From positions 1,240,001-1,304,000 of the forward strand of contig OZ345383.1 of NCBI GenBank assembly GCA_977006965.1: a DNA stretch of 64,000 bases, given 5' to 3'. The stretch's first letter is position 1; each line of letters begins with the position of its first letter. The DNA is from Phymatolithon calcareum (lineage: Eukaryota; Rhodophyta; Florideophyceae; Hapalidiales). Of this stretch, positions 11,866-22,845 are shown piece after piece. The position numbers were made by a program, and so were the translations under genes. The notes under the pieces were generated by a model. That model was not told the DNA's origin, ran no database searches, and saw only the letters and a program-made list of their open reading frames with translations.

Positions 11866-13358
11866 CAACCGAAATCACGGACACAACAAGGATGAATCAG
11901 GTACTGCACGATGCAGCGTGGAAGATGACTGCATTGAGACACATAAGGAGTAGTAAACAGTCTTCCGGGCGTTTCGTGGTGTAGAAGACTTGATGTCACG
12001 CTTTTCTTGCACGTCCATCTCTCGACCGCAATGCATCTGAAGTGTACGAGCAAAATCAACGGAGGATCTGGGCCTCCAGAAATCCGTAAAGATATTCCGT
12101 TGTGTAAACAAAGAGGCGTTGCTTAAGTGCAAGATCAGGTGTTAACTGACGTTTTTGAAAGAAAGAAACGTATTCTTTTTCGCTGGTTGTCACGGCGAAA
12201 TATTATCGAGCCATGAGTGCTACCGGAACGATTGCCCCTGGCTTCGAAAGTTAATAAATTGCAATATATTATCATCGTCGATGTTACTAAGGAGGAAGGG
12301 TACTACCCTCCCGCCCATGCCATGCGCGAGACTTGAGCAAGTACTAAATTATGCCTACATACACGTTCAAATAAAAGTCGCGACTTTCTAAACTAACTGC
12401 ACGTTGTTATTCCGTTTCCTCCGATTGAGACGCGTTGAAAGGGCGCATGCGTATGCGGCTGTACCCAGCAAGTTTTTTTAAATTTAGAATTTATTAAACG
12501 CCCTCAGAAACGCTCATGAGACTGCAAGGGAGATACGTTTCAGCCGCTACGCCTTGTAGCTTCGCTAATCTACTCAAATACATAGTATGTAACCCGAGTT
12601 CACGTCGTGGCCCTAGTTGCAAAAACCCTCCCCCAGCAAAGGATGGAGGAAAAAGCTTGGGGTCGACTGGTCAGTTTTCTTATGAGGCTCAGGGTTGAAG
12701 ATCTATTTGTATCAAGCAAGTGCTACGTCGCACTGCTGTCTAGATGGAGAGCACCATATTAAAGTATTCATGCAAAAGGTGCAATTTGAAGCAGATAATA
12801 ATTCAGCCCCTGATCTTTTAGAGCCGGTCATGTGACGTGGCAATATGAATGTAGGCCTGAATACCTCGAGACTTCGATTCTCGCCTACTGCGATCGCAAG
12901 AATACACACATTCTGCGAACCGCATATGCACCCTACCGGTTGTCATCGCGGGCTTAAGTTCTGTCTACAAACCCTCCCCACGCATCGCTTCTTCGTTCTG
13001 TCCGATATGGAGTATATATCCACACAAATCTTATTTGATCTCTCCCGTCCGCCTTTGACTATGGGTAGACTTTCGCCAACTGCTCCAAGAAGAACACACT
13101 TTGCGAATTTTGAACATTAACTGCAAAATAGTTTTAGTGCCAAAGAAATTTCCCGACAACTGCAATCTTTTTGCGACCTACCTGTGATTGAATTGTCTGT
13201 GGTGGAAGGACATATGGCTCGCTAGAACAACAAATATACAGCCCACCGGCGATTGTTCGCCAAGTTGGGGAAATGCCTAATTGACTGTTTCATCCTTCTC
13301 GCTATTTCAATTGCCGCCAAGGAGAGAATTGCTGCTCATGTTCAGAACGGCTGTTGAA
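11866..13358. other. Stretch without a recognised gene
   Basis: Only short unsupported open frames. A TGACGTGG word (bZIP-type core) lies near 12833-12840, downstream of the minus-strand bZIP-like gene. Confidence 0.35.
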
Positions 13359-13997
13359 TCAGGACACAGCAGGTGCAAGCTCTCCCTGAAAGATTCTCTG
13401 CTTCTTCGCAAGCTCTATCCGCAGCATTTCTCTTCGCCTCTTCCGAGCTAAATTGCTCCGTGCCGCCGATTCTCGATTGCGGATTTTGCGATGATACGCA
13501 CGCAACGCTCGAAGCTCCAGCTCTCTTGCCCTTTCGGCTTCCTCGCTGATTGCATCTTCGATGGCCCTCTCCTTCGCATCGATATTATATGTCTGCAAAG
13601 GCGCAATGGGCACTGCTTTTGAAGCTGACGCCATTCCCCGACGAATGCTAGACTGCGAATGCGAGACAATTGTGCTTCGCGACGCAGGGTCGGGTGTATG
13701 CGAAAATGCCTCGGAAAGAAGTGGGAAACATTCACCTGATTGCCGGATTTCATCGCTAGTCGGATCGGCATACGGTGGTATTGGGTCCGATTCCACTTGC
13801 CGACCTGTCAGAATAGCATCGGGGTGGAAATCATGGGCTGTTGGTGGTAGAGTCTCTTGGCATTCTTGTGGAAAGAGAATCGATTCGGGCGGATTTGGAG
13901 GCTCAACAGGCTCTACTTTTCCAAACTCGTCTGCAGCGAAATTGTAGAGATGCGTCAAGAAGTCAGCGGGGAAGTCACAGATGTCAAAAGAATGCAT
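13359..13997 (-). CDS. Short bZIP-like DNA-binding protein
   Basis: Intron-less ORF of 212 codons from an ATG at 13997. The first 110 residues are acidic and Pro/Ser rich, plausible as an activation region. Near residue 127 comes the block SKAVPIAPL, then an acidic helix, then a bZIP-type basic region with NRESAARSNLARK starting at about residue 174. The hallmark N-x7-R signature has Asn (about residue 182) where Arg is expected. Only about 30 residues follow, ending APAVS, with no leucine heptads. The protein at 15700-17247, transcribed divergently, shares the last 90 or so residues. Nuclear DNA binding is inferred from the basic region; without a zipper, dimerisation is unclear. I am confident it is a gene, less so of canonical bZIP function. 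Confidence 0.8.
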   Translation of the reverse strand: MHSFDICDFPADFLTHLYNFAADEFGKVEPVEPPNPPESILFPQECQETLPPTAHDFHPDAILTGRQVESDPIPPYADPTSDEIRQSGECFPLLSEAFSHTPDPASRSTIVSHSQSSIRRGMASASKAVPIAPLQTYNIDAKERAIEDAISEEAERARELELRALRAYHRKIRNRESAARSNLARKRRREMLRIELAKKQRIFQGELAPAVS

Positions 13998-15699
13998 TGA
14001 TCAAAGGTGCTAGTAGTACTTGCGTCCGGTGCTTGTTGCTTGGCGATGATGAGAATTGGAACTGACAGAATGTGCGCAAGTGCATTTAAAAGGACCGCGG
14101 CGATGGGGCAGTAAGACCTATTCGCAGCGCGACGAATCCGATCTGGAAGGTTACCAATTTTTCTCCTTTGTTATATGCGTCCAATATTTAAACGTGACGT
14201 GTATCACGCCTATATCAGATATCGGTCAACCAATTGTGTTCTGTACGTTGCACATCGTTATGTCAAAGGGTTTCCCGTCTATCACTCGCTGTTCCCCTCA
14301 TGTGCACAGTAGTATACCTTCTACTGGAGGACAAGCATTGAGAGAATAGAATGAAACGAATGGGCAAGATGAGGAGATACGCGTCATGAGACAAACAGTG
14401 CAGTTGCTGAGCTGTAACGTCATCTTCTTTGGACCATGAGATGCAAACCCCTATGGATGGCGAAACTTTCAATTGCTGTTGGTTCATGCCGGTCTACAGT
14501 TTGCAGTGCTGTCAATGCTTGCAAGTGGACCGCGCTTATCGTGGGGATCAAAGGCCAAGCTCCAAAAAGTGCACCAATGTGCAGTAGTGTTATACTGGTA
14601 GCCGAGGCTAGTTTAACTACTTTTGCCACTTGGCAATTGCATGATGAGAAAGGCATCGAGTGCATGAGCCATATTTTGGCCACGACATTTGCATCAGCCT
14701 CCTCATCTTTACTCTGTGCGGGGACCGCAATTTAATTCTTTCTCGTTTCTTGTAATTGATTTCAAAGGGAAAATTCCTCATGGTGCTTTATTACTGCCCA
14801 ATAGGCGACAAGGAGTTGACGTAATGTCATTTGAAAACATATGATTGGTTAATTCGTATTATTGAGCTTAGTACTTTGATTGCTTTATTTGCGACACTCA
14901 TCTCGTCCCTCCTTCTGCACGCTTTTTACAAGGCGCTGAATCCTCTCAAAGGTGCTCCGTATTATACTTTGACGGATCCATATCGCTGACGTGGACAATT
15001 TTTAATATTTGCACCGCCTTTGAACGCCGAAGCTAGCAGACATTATTTGCCTTCCTGGATCTTCCTCGTCGTTCAATGAACAGGGCAAATCTCTGTTCAT
15101 TTTCCGCCAAATTGAGTTCTGCTGAATGAATTCTTAAGAATAAGAGGCATTTTTCTAGCAAAATATCTATTTGCTATTTTGTAAATCCCACCTGGTAAAA
15201 GAGTTTTGCTTCTCTTAGGAAAAGCTTGGAAGGCTACAATTTATTTCTCAAAAAGCAAAACAAGGACAAACTATGGACCAATCGGACGTAAGCGGATGAC
15301 TTTTTTGATGCCTGTGATTGGACCACACAATACCATGGAGGAAAATCGGACGACAATCATAGGATGCCCATTCCGCAGTGCCAGGTGTTCCAATTAAAAG
15401 CTATCACGTGTCAATTCCTGAAAAACCATTTAAATTGTAGACTTTTTGGAAATTAATCAGTTCGAGATGTTGCGGAGAGTGAACATCCCGTCCGTAGCAC
15501 TGAACAGCAATGTATGTAAAGCTTCAGGAGTCGCTTAGGTATCGCGTCCGCCCAGCTCGCTGGCAAGCCCTTGCGAAGCACTGTACTGTCCACCCCTTGC
15601 CAGCGCGGTGCGAATTCTGTCACAGTTTTTGCCAGACAAACTCTCTCCAGCACTACTTCCTTTAGCGCGCCCCTGCCTTGTGTTAATTTCCACGCTAAC
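13998..15699. promoter_or_regulatory. Divergent intergenic region with bZIP-type motifs
   Basis: About 1.7 kb shared upstream region of the two bZIP-like genes, with no supported ORF. It holds TGACGT cores at 14195-14200, 14817-14824 (TGACGTAA) and 14987-14994 (TGACGTGG), plus a CACGTG box at 15405-15410, about 290 bp before the ATG of the longer gene. These are classical bZIP target words, so auto- or cross-regulation is possible. Enrichment over chance is modest, and I could not place a TATA box or transcription start. Confidence 0.3.
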
Positions 15700-17247
15700 A
15701 TGCCGCTCTCACCGCCGGAGGCACCCCCGCCTCAACAAGCATCGCTGGTCCCAGCTGTTTCGTGCAAAACGACGGCCCGTCGCGCCGCGCTCGCGCAAAT
15801 CATCTCGGTGTTAAACGTCGAATGGATTCGCGAACACCTTCTCGGCATTGAGGCAGTCACTGAGGCCGCGATCCTCGCATCTCCGCTCCAGCAACTCCAC
15901 GCCGTCACCTATGTCAGTGATGAAATACATGCCGCTGTTGACGGTCGCGACCGCGAGGCAGAGGTTGTCGCTAGCGCCACGAACATGATGGTGCCTGCAT
16001 TCTCTTGCAATGGCTTCAACGCGGGTTGCGTAATAGAGGATGTTACTGGTCATTGGGATCCGAACAACAAGTGCATGGAACCGGGGTACCGTCTCCATCG
16101 ATTTATCGTAAACGAAGGAACTGGCTTCTTGGTTGGCGCTTCAAGTCCGGCTGGAAATCGTATTAGTCTATTCAGTATGGACCAAATTGGCACTCGATAC
16201 AACGTTTGTCAAGCTTATGTGTTCAATCTGGCGCAGCTTCGGAACCTCATCGGCCACACCTCCAATCTCCCCGCATTTGAAAACGCACTTGAAGTGTCTA
16301 TGGTGTTTTCGCAGACTCGTGATTGTCCTGTGTGCGGCGCAACAGGAGCGTTCCAGTGTGCTTGTCCCATGCAGTACCACACTTCGAAAAACTCGCTGGA
16401 CTTCACTTGCTTTACTGCAAATCTGGCGTCGCGCTTGGGAAGCTATGAAGGTTTTGGTACTCGAGAAGAATTTTTGAATGGAAATTCGATCAAGACGTCC
16501 CAACTTGGCATTTCTTGGAGTGGTGTACGAATCGCGAGACCTGGATCTAGCAAACGCTTACTAACTTGGGCAATAGCAAACAGCTTGAGCTCCAGTACTA
16601 GGCAAATTGATCGATGTCTACCTCGGCCATTGCTTGAAGAAACCAAACATGCGACACCCACGGATGATGACTTAGCTTGTCTGAATGTACCAGTTGCCTC
16701 GGATATGCGCCCTGATTTTGGTGCCGTGGACTTGTCCATGGGCTCTTTTGACTTTGGCGATATCCAACTTCCGAAACCGATAGCCAAACATGACGAAACC
16801 TCAACTGTCACTGCGGACGAGCTGATAAGACCATGGGAATCTATTTCCCCACTTGCTCAAGAAGCGGAGCATTTTGCGCCACCCTTTTCACATCCCTCTG
16901 AAGCAGTTGTGCCCACTTGTATTCCCGGTCCAAAGCAAGGGTTCTTAATGTCCGATGTTGACCGTTCTGACGTCCCCAGAAGTCCTGGTTCTTCTTCCAA
17001 AGCCGTTCCCATCGCGCCTCTATTTGTGCAAAACAGTGAAGCTGATGCCGCGGTGCAGGCCGAAAAAGAGAAGCGGAAGAACGCTCTTGAATTGAAACAG
17101 TTGCGTGCATACCAGAGAAAGATTCGAAACAGAGAATCAGCCGCCAGAAGCAATCTGGCGCGAAAGAAGCGCAAGGAAATGCAACGGCTCGAACTTGCCA
17201 AGAAACAGAGAGGTGGACAAGGAAGCATCGGATCAGCTGTTTCTTAA
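15700..17247 (+). CDS. Long bZIP-like protein with N-terminal Cys-cluster domain
   Basis: 515-residue intron-less ORF. I chose the ATG at 15700 because upstream in-frame codons offer only non-ATG starts. Residues 25 to 320 form a mixed-composition, apparently globular region of unknown family. It includes the cluster CPVC at 209-212 and CAC at 220-222, a possible metal site. A Ser/Pro/acidic linker follows. The block SKAVPIAPL lies at about 433-441, then the basic region NRESAARSNLARK at 477-489. As in its divergent neighbour, the invariant Arg of N-x7-R is Asn (N485) and there is no leucine zipper before the end (S515). The C-terminal 90 residues are clearly paralogous to 13359-13997; the N-terminal domain is absent there. 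Likely nuclear and DNA-binding; the role is unknown. Confidence 0.85.
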   Translation: MPLSPPEAPPPQQASLVPAVSCKTTARRAALAQIISVLNVEWIREHLLGIEAVTEAAILASPLQQLHAVTYVSDEIHAAVDGRDREAEVVASATNMMVPAFSCNGFNAGCVIEDVTGHWDPNNKCMEPGYRLHRFIVNEGTGFLVGASSPAGNRISLFSMDQIGTRYNVCQAYVFNLAQLRNLIGHTSNLPAFENALEVSMVFSQTRDCPVCGATGAFQCACPMQYHTSKNSLDFTCFTANLASRLGSYEGFGTREEFLNGNSIKTSQLGISWSGVRIARPGSSKRLLTWAIANSLSSSTRQIDRCLPRPLLEETKHATPTDDDLACLNVPVASDMRPDFGAVDLSMGSFDFGDIQLPKPIAKHDETSTVTADELIRPWESISPLAQEAEHFAPPFSHPSEAVVPTCIPGPKQGFLMSDVDRSDVPRSPGSSSKAVPIAPLFVQNSEADAAVQAEKEKRKNALELKQLRAYQRKIRNRESAARSNLARKKRKEMQRLELAKKQRGGQGSIGSAVS

Positions 17248-18777
17248 TATTTACGCTGTATCTGCTTGTCGTTGGAGCGCTTTGTCCTAGATGTCATCAC
17301 GTAGAAGAGTGAAACCACAGGCGCCTTGTGCTCAAGGGACATGTTAGCGATTGGTCTACTGTTTATCACTGTGTTTAGTAACTTGTCGCGGTCTTACCCA
17401 GCGCTGGTATTACCCGAGGTTTCTGTCCTTACTGCCTGCCTTGCTGCCGATGCAATAATACACGGCTTTGGATAACTGTATATGATACAATGAACAGACT
17501 ACTGTGCTCAGAGTGAGCAGTTGCCTTTCGATCTGCAGTTGACCAAATTGGTTGTGCAAGGAGTCGAAGATTTTCAATATTAATAGATAGCACGGCTGAT
17601 TTGCTGGGAAAGCAGCGGAGGTGGGAATACAACGTTTATTTACGACTTTGTCTGATCTTTGTGTTCGTTTTCCTGTCTGGGAATATCTCAAGCGCCCTCT
17701 CAATGAGCGGAATGATGTCTGCACTGCTGTGCCGGCCGCAGCGGGCGCCATGCAGTACACTGGAGCCTTCATTCTTCGGACGCTGTTCCTTCACGTTTGA
17801 CCGAGAATCTTGAACAAAAGTGAAAAATGGCGCCAATAAAAGCGTATACTGTAGCTTGTATTTGCCAGTCAGGTTTGCCCATGTATATTGGGGATCATCC
17901 CTTGCGAAAATTCCACTGATACTCCGATACTGCCAATCTATGGGGCATTCTCGACAAAATATCGAGATGAGCTTCTGCTGGGCTACTTCACAAAGTGCAA
18001 TACATAGGAGAATTTTCAAGTCGATAGCGTTCTCCTCTCTTTCCTCTTTGCTATTCAAAGCACAGGGAAGATACTCCCTTTACCATCCCACACCGCAGAC
18101 ACAGCACAATGGCTGTCTACAAGTTCACTACCACAGAAGATTTCGGCGCCGACGCTCGGCGTCCGCGGTGCAGGTTCTACACCGGTGGAGTGCCACTGCA
18201 GAGCGTGTATTCGCGAAAATCGCGCTCTGCAGCTTCCCGATGTTACAACCGACGGGGTTGCAGAGCTGTTCCCATGCGAATACACTATGCACTAGCATCG
18301 GCCCTGTTCTCCACAACAGCACCAATTGGCCCCGCGCAACGCACAGCCGACAAACAATTCTCCAGCACAACTACTGGCAAAACTCCCTCTACATGCTCAG
18401 TCGATTTGCAGCTAGTGTCGTTTCGACGGAAATTTTTTCATTTAATTTTCGCTATCGAGCAAGTCACTAGCGCCAAGCTTATAGATGAACAGTAAAAGTG
18501 TCGCAAATGTATATTGTGGCTCTGTCAAGCCTATTGCATGCGGAGCACACGAGAGTCGACGACTTGAATTTTCGAACTCTGCAGTTGTTTTGCACAGCAA
18601 ATGTAGTCATCATGATATCCGCAGTCATCCTTTTGCTTTTCTTGTGAGTAAAGTGGCTTCGAACACCGCTCCTGAGTACAAATGTACATTCTGTGCCGTC
18701 TGAAGGTCAACAAGTAACGCGCGCGTCATATGTTATTGATGAGTTGCTCGCCAGGCACTTCAGAATGCCTTGCCTGC
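17248..18777. other. Stretch without a recognised intact gene
   Basis: A minus-strand ORF at 17636-18058 contains SSVLHGARCGRHSSADIIPL, faintly like one ankyrin repeat, but nothing around it supports a gene. A plus-strand ORF at 17820-18470 has no recognisable motif. I would not annotate either as coding. Confidence 0.3.
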
Positions 18778-18782
18778 GTCAT

Positions 18783-19160
18783 TGAAACGGATGTTGATCG
18801 AGCTTAGCGTTGACAGGCACAGTATCGGTAGTGATAAGATGAGCTTAGAAGAGGTTTGTTGACTTTACCTCACTTGACTTGGTTAGATTTGTGCTTGGCT
18901 CCAGTCCGCTAGTCGGAACTAGAGCATGCCTTATATAGGCATTGAATTACTGACACGTAACTTACAAATATCATAAAACCCTAAAACACGAATTATCTAG
19001 AGAGCTTCAGAAATTTCCTTACAGCAATGCATTCGTCAAATAGTGCACGTGCTCGAATATTCTAGATATTTCTCGCACGCATCCAGGAGCATCTAGACGT
19101 GCATGCTGACAGCTAGCAAAGCTGTCACTACTTACGCGCTGCATGCATGTCCTTGTTACA
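18783..19160 (-). repeat. Chromovirus 3' LTR (378 bp)
   Basis: Starts TGAAACGGATGTTGATCG and ends CTTGTTACA, the same length as the right copy. Preceded by gtcat. Confidence 0.93.
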
Positions 19161-19181
19161 CTATTCCCCACCTCCTCCTAT
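19161..19181 (-). other. Chromovirus polypurine tract
   Basis: On the minus strand TAGGAGGAGGTGGGGAATAG abuts the 3' LTR, as expected for the plus-strand primer of reverse transcription. Confidence 0.8.
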
Positions 19182-19207
19182 TGACGTCCTCGTCAATGAA
19201 GTCGCCG

Positions 19208-22200
19208 TTATTCATCCCCGTCGTAGAGTTGCGGCATAATCCTGTTGTCCTTGATATAATCCAGGAACACTTGTGTCACAGTTCCATCCTTGTCGATGAA
19301 GTCTCGACTTGGCTGCCATTCTGCATCATGTGTCGGACTTCCTTTCATTAGAGTCAAGAACTGATATCCTTTCCCTCTCTTCCTATGTTTCAGGATCGAA
19401 TCCACAATAAACTCTTCTCCTTCAACGGCGGGAATAGGATCAGGTACAGCTGGGATGGGTGCGGATATATCAGTAGGCTGCTCAAAGTACGGAGTTGTAT
19501 GAAGAACATTCACCACATCAAGAATCCTTAAATGACTTGGCAACTCCAGTTTGACAGCATTTTTCCCGATGAGTCTCTTCACAGTAAACGGACCAAAGCG
19601 TTTAGAGGACAGCTTATCCGATTGTTGAGACTTAGAGTAAGCGTCCTTGAAGAGGCTCTTATTAATCCAAAGCTTGTCACCGACCTTGTAGGAATGAGGC
19701 TTGTGAGTCAGAGATGTCCGAGCACTTTGACGAGCCTTCGCAATCTTGTAGGCATATTTCGTATCGTCAAGAGATACTTGAAGCCGAGACTTAAACTCAG
19801 AGACACTTTCAACCTCACAATTTCTCTTAGTCAACAGATCCAAAACAGACATTGGATTCATCCTAAGTCCATTTCAAATGGAGACATTCCCAAGTCTTCG
19901 CTTATGGCTGAGTTGTAGGCGAATTCAGCTGAGACTAGCAGATCATCCCAATCATTTTGATGGTAGGAACAGAAGCATCGTAAGAAGTTCTCAACCATTC
20001 TGTTCATAATTTGCGATGAACCATCAGTTTGGGGATGGCGGCTTGAAGACATCTTGAGCTTGATACCACAGAGCTCCATCAGACATGATGGAAGAAGGCG
20101 TTTGCAGCGTCGACTGCGCCATCTGTCTCTCTGGATGGAATGAAGTGAACTCTTCTTGATAAACGATCCACCCATGTAGTAATGCAGTCAAAGCCATTCT
20201 TCGTCTTGGAAAGGCTCACTATAAAGTCAGTCGCAAGCGATCCCCATCGTCTCTCGGGTACCTCCAGAGAAGTCGGATCAGTAATCTTTCTTCTGTTGAC
20301 AAGTGACACAACCTTGAACATGCCGCTTCACGTCCCTTCCTTTGTGTTTCCAGTGGTACCTTTCCAGTCTTGATATTGTTTTCGCGAAACCAAAGTGACC
20401 TCCTATCTTAGAGTCATGGGCTAACTGGAGGATGGTAGATATCGCTTTTCGAGGCACACATAGCTTTCCCTGATACAATAGTCGTCTACCATCGCGATGA
20501 AATATTTGCAGTAACTTTTCCACCTGACTCTTCTTCATAGGATCTTTGATTTCTTTCCCATCTAGACTTTTCACGATAGGACCGAAAAACTGATCATCTT
20601 CGTAACCGTTCAGAATTGCATCAAGCTCGAGAAACGGAATTTCCAAGGAGTTGAAAGAGATGTGCGGACCTCTGGATAGGGCATCACCTAATACATGAAT
20701 CTTTCTTGGCTTCAATGTTATTGGAAAGATTCCAAAGTTCCCAAGAGTCTCCAGCCACCTTGCCTCTTTCCGACTTAGCTTCTGCTTGGAAAAGAAGTGC
20801 TTGAGCACTTGGTTATCCGTGAATATCTCGAAACTGTTCCCTTCCAGATAGCATCAAAATCGCTGCAAGAAGTATATGAGACCCAGTAGCTCACGATAAT
20901 TTACTGTGTAGTTTTGCTCGGCTGGACTCAGCTTCTTGGAATAGAATGCAATTACGCGATCGTTTCCCTCCTCATCCAGTTGTGTCAATGTACCTCCGAC
21001 TGCATATGTAGAGGCATCGATATGTCCTCTGAACGACTTTTTCCAGTCAGGAGATACCAGGATCGGAGCACTTGTAATTGCAAGCTTCAGCGATTCAAAC
21101 GCCTCATCACATCTGGAATCCCATCTCTGGATACCCTGGGCCTTTTTCGTCAAGTTTGCCCGTGGCGCTGCGATTTTCCAGAAGTTCTTGATAAAACGTC
21201 GAAAGAACTGTATCAGACCCAAAAAGCTTCGAATATCATTCAGAGTGCTCGGTTTCGGCCATTTTTCCAACACTTCAACTTTCTTTGGATCGACACGAAC
21301 TCCATTCTTTCCGACTATGAGTCCCAAGAACTCAATTTCATCCTTCAGAAAATCGCACTTCTTCGGCGACAAAAACAACTAATGATCTTTGAGGCGAGAT
21401 AAAACCGTCTCAATAGGCTTAAGGTGTGAAAACTCATCCTTGCTTAAAATGAGCAGATCGTCCATGTTCACGACCAGGAAGTCATCAATGCAGTCATAGA
21501 AGATACGATTCATCAGTGATTGGAACGTAGCAGGTGCATTGCACAATCCCATCGGCATCACCAAGTACTCAAATTGACCGTACTTCGTATTGAACGCATT
21601 CTTTTTGATGTCTTCTGGACGAACGCGAATCTGATGAAATCCAGTTTTCAGATCCAACTTCGAAAACACGCGAGCGTCACCAAGCATATCGAACATCTCG
21701 TCCGACCGAGGAAGCGGAGCGTTGTTTCGCTTTGTAATTCGATTCTAAGCACGATAATCAACAACGCCACGCAACGGTTTATCTTTGTCCTTCACGAAAA
21801 ACAAGGAAGCGCCACACGGAGATTTGCTCGGGCGAATCTTTCCCTTCGGCAGCAACTCCTCAACGTATCTCTTTGCCGCATCCAACTCTAAAGGAGATAA
21901 TTGATAGAGTGGACGATGTGGCGGCTTCGCTTCCTTATCAACCTCAATTGCATGATCAACGAACCTTTCCGGGGGTCGTTCATCGGGAAGTTCTTCTTGA
22001 AACACAACCTCGAACATGCACAGGATTTTCTTCAGATTTGGATTTGAGCAATGCAATAGCTGCTCTTGTGTCTTCATTTCATTCTCTGAGGTCTTCATCA
22101 CGTTGGTCGGAACAGCCTTGAACACTTGAACGGCCTCTTTTCCCCTTTTCTTCCTCAGTATTGATCGGAAGTTTCGGATACTAAGGCTTGTCACTTGTAT

Positions 22201-22821
22201 CTGGCCTTCTTCGGTATGTGGAGTCTTTGTCACTGGAAGTTGGAAAGCATCAACTTGCACAGCCTGATTTTCATAATCGATTTTCATTCCAAGGATAACG
22301 TTGTATCTGCAAATTGCAACGACCCAATTCGAAGAGTATGAATGTGGGCCTAAACGAAGCGTTGCTCCTTGTATTAACTCTGATGCTTTCTCCAATGTCT
22401 TATCCTTCAAGTGTTTTACTTCTACCCTTGTTCGCACGCCACGAAAAAGGTTTCGGTTTGCCTTGAAGAATTCTCTTGATACAATGTTCGTATTGTACCC
22501 GTCGTCCTTGAGTACTCGAACTTTCTTTCCGTTGAGTATACCGTCGAGTATTATCAAGTCCTTCACTGGAATGTCATCAGTGAGAGTGCAATCGTCATGA
22601 TCACGAACAGCAGTAGTCATCGACGCAGAACAAAGGGTTTTCTTTGTATCCAGCCTTATGTCTCGAATTTCTTTGCGAAGCTGTTTGACTTCTGCCACAA
22701 GAGAATCTAGGCCACTCGAACTATGATTCAGGTGAGTGCGCTCAATCTGCTTTCCAGCGCCACTCGACTTTCTTTCGATATCCACATTTCCAAATCGGAC
22801 CGCCTTCCTTCGATTTCCCAA
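19208..22821 (-). pseudogene. Chromovirus pol (PR-RT-RH-INT-chromodomain), disrupted
   Basis: Pol in family order from 22821 leftward. The protease-like region includes the LKDDGYNTN(I) segment. RT runs from VDYRA through QIRVRPED and NAPATFQSLMN, with a catalytic MDD box near 21465. RNase H has GHIDASTYAVGG and IFTDNQVL. The integrase zinc region includes CVTCQQKKD, the core includes ATDFIVSLSK, and a C-terminal chromodomain begins EEFIVDSILKHR and contains DAEWQPSRDF. Same-frame stops lie at about 21745 (TAG), 21379 (TAG) and 20854 (TGA). Frameshifts occur near 20290, 20090 and 19860. The one near 20090 removes the integrase segment that should hold the second catalytic Asp, and the Glu position reads Gln (SSQIMNR). 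Confidence 0.9.
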
Positions 22822-22845
22822 ACTTCTGTCATTGTATCCTCGCCT

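Noticed and set aside
17820-18470. 216-codon plus-strand ORF
   Set aside because: Non-ATG or late starts in other frames of similar length overlap it, and no domain is visible.
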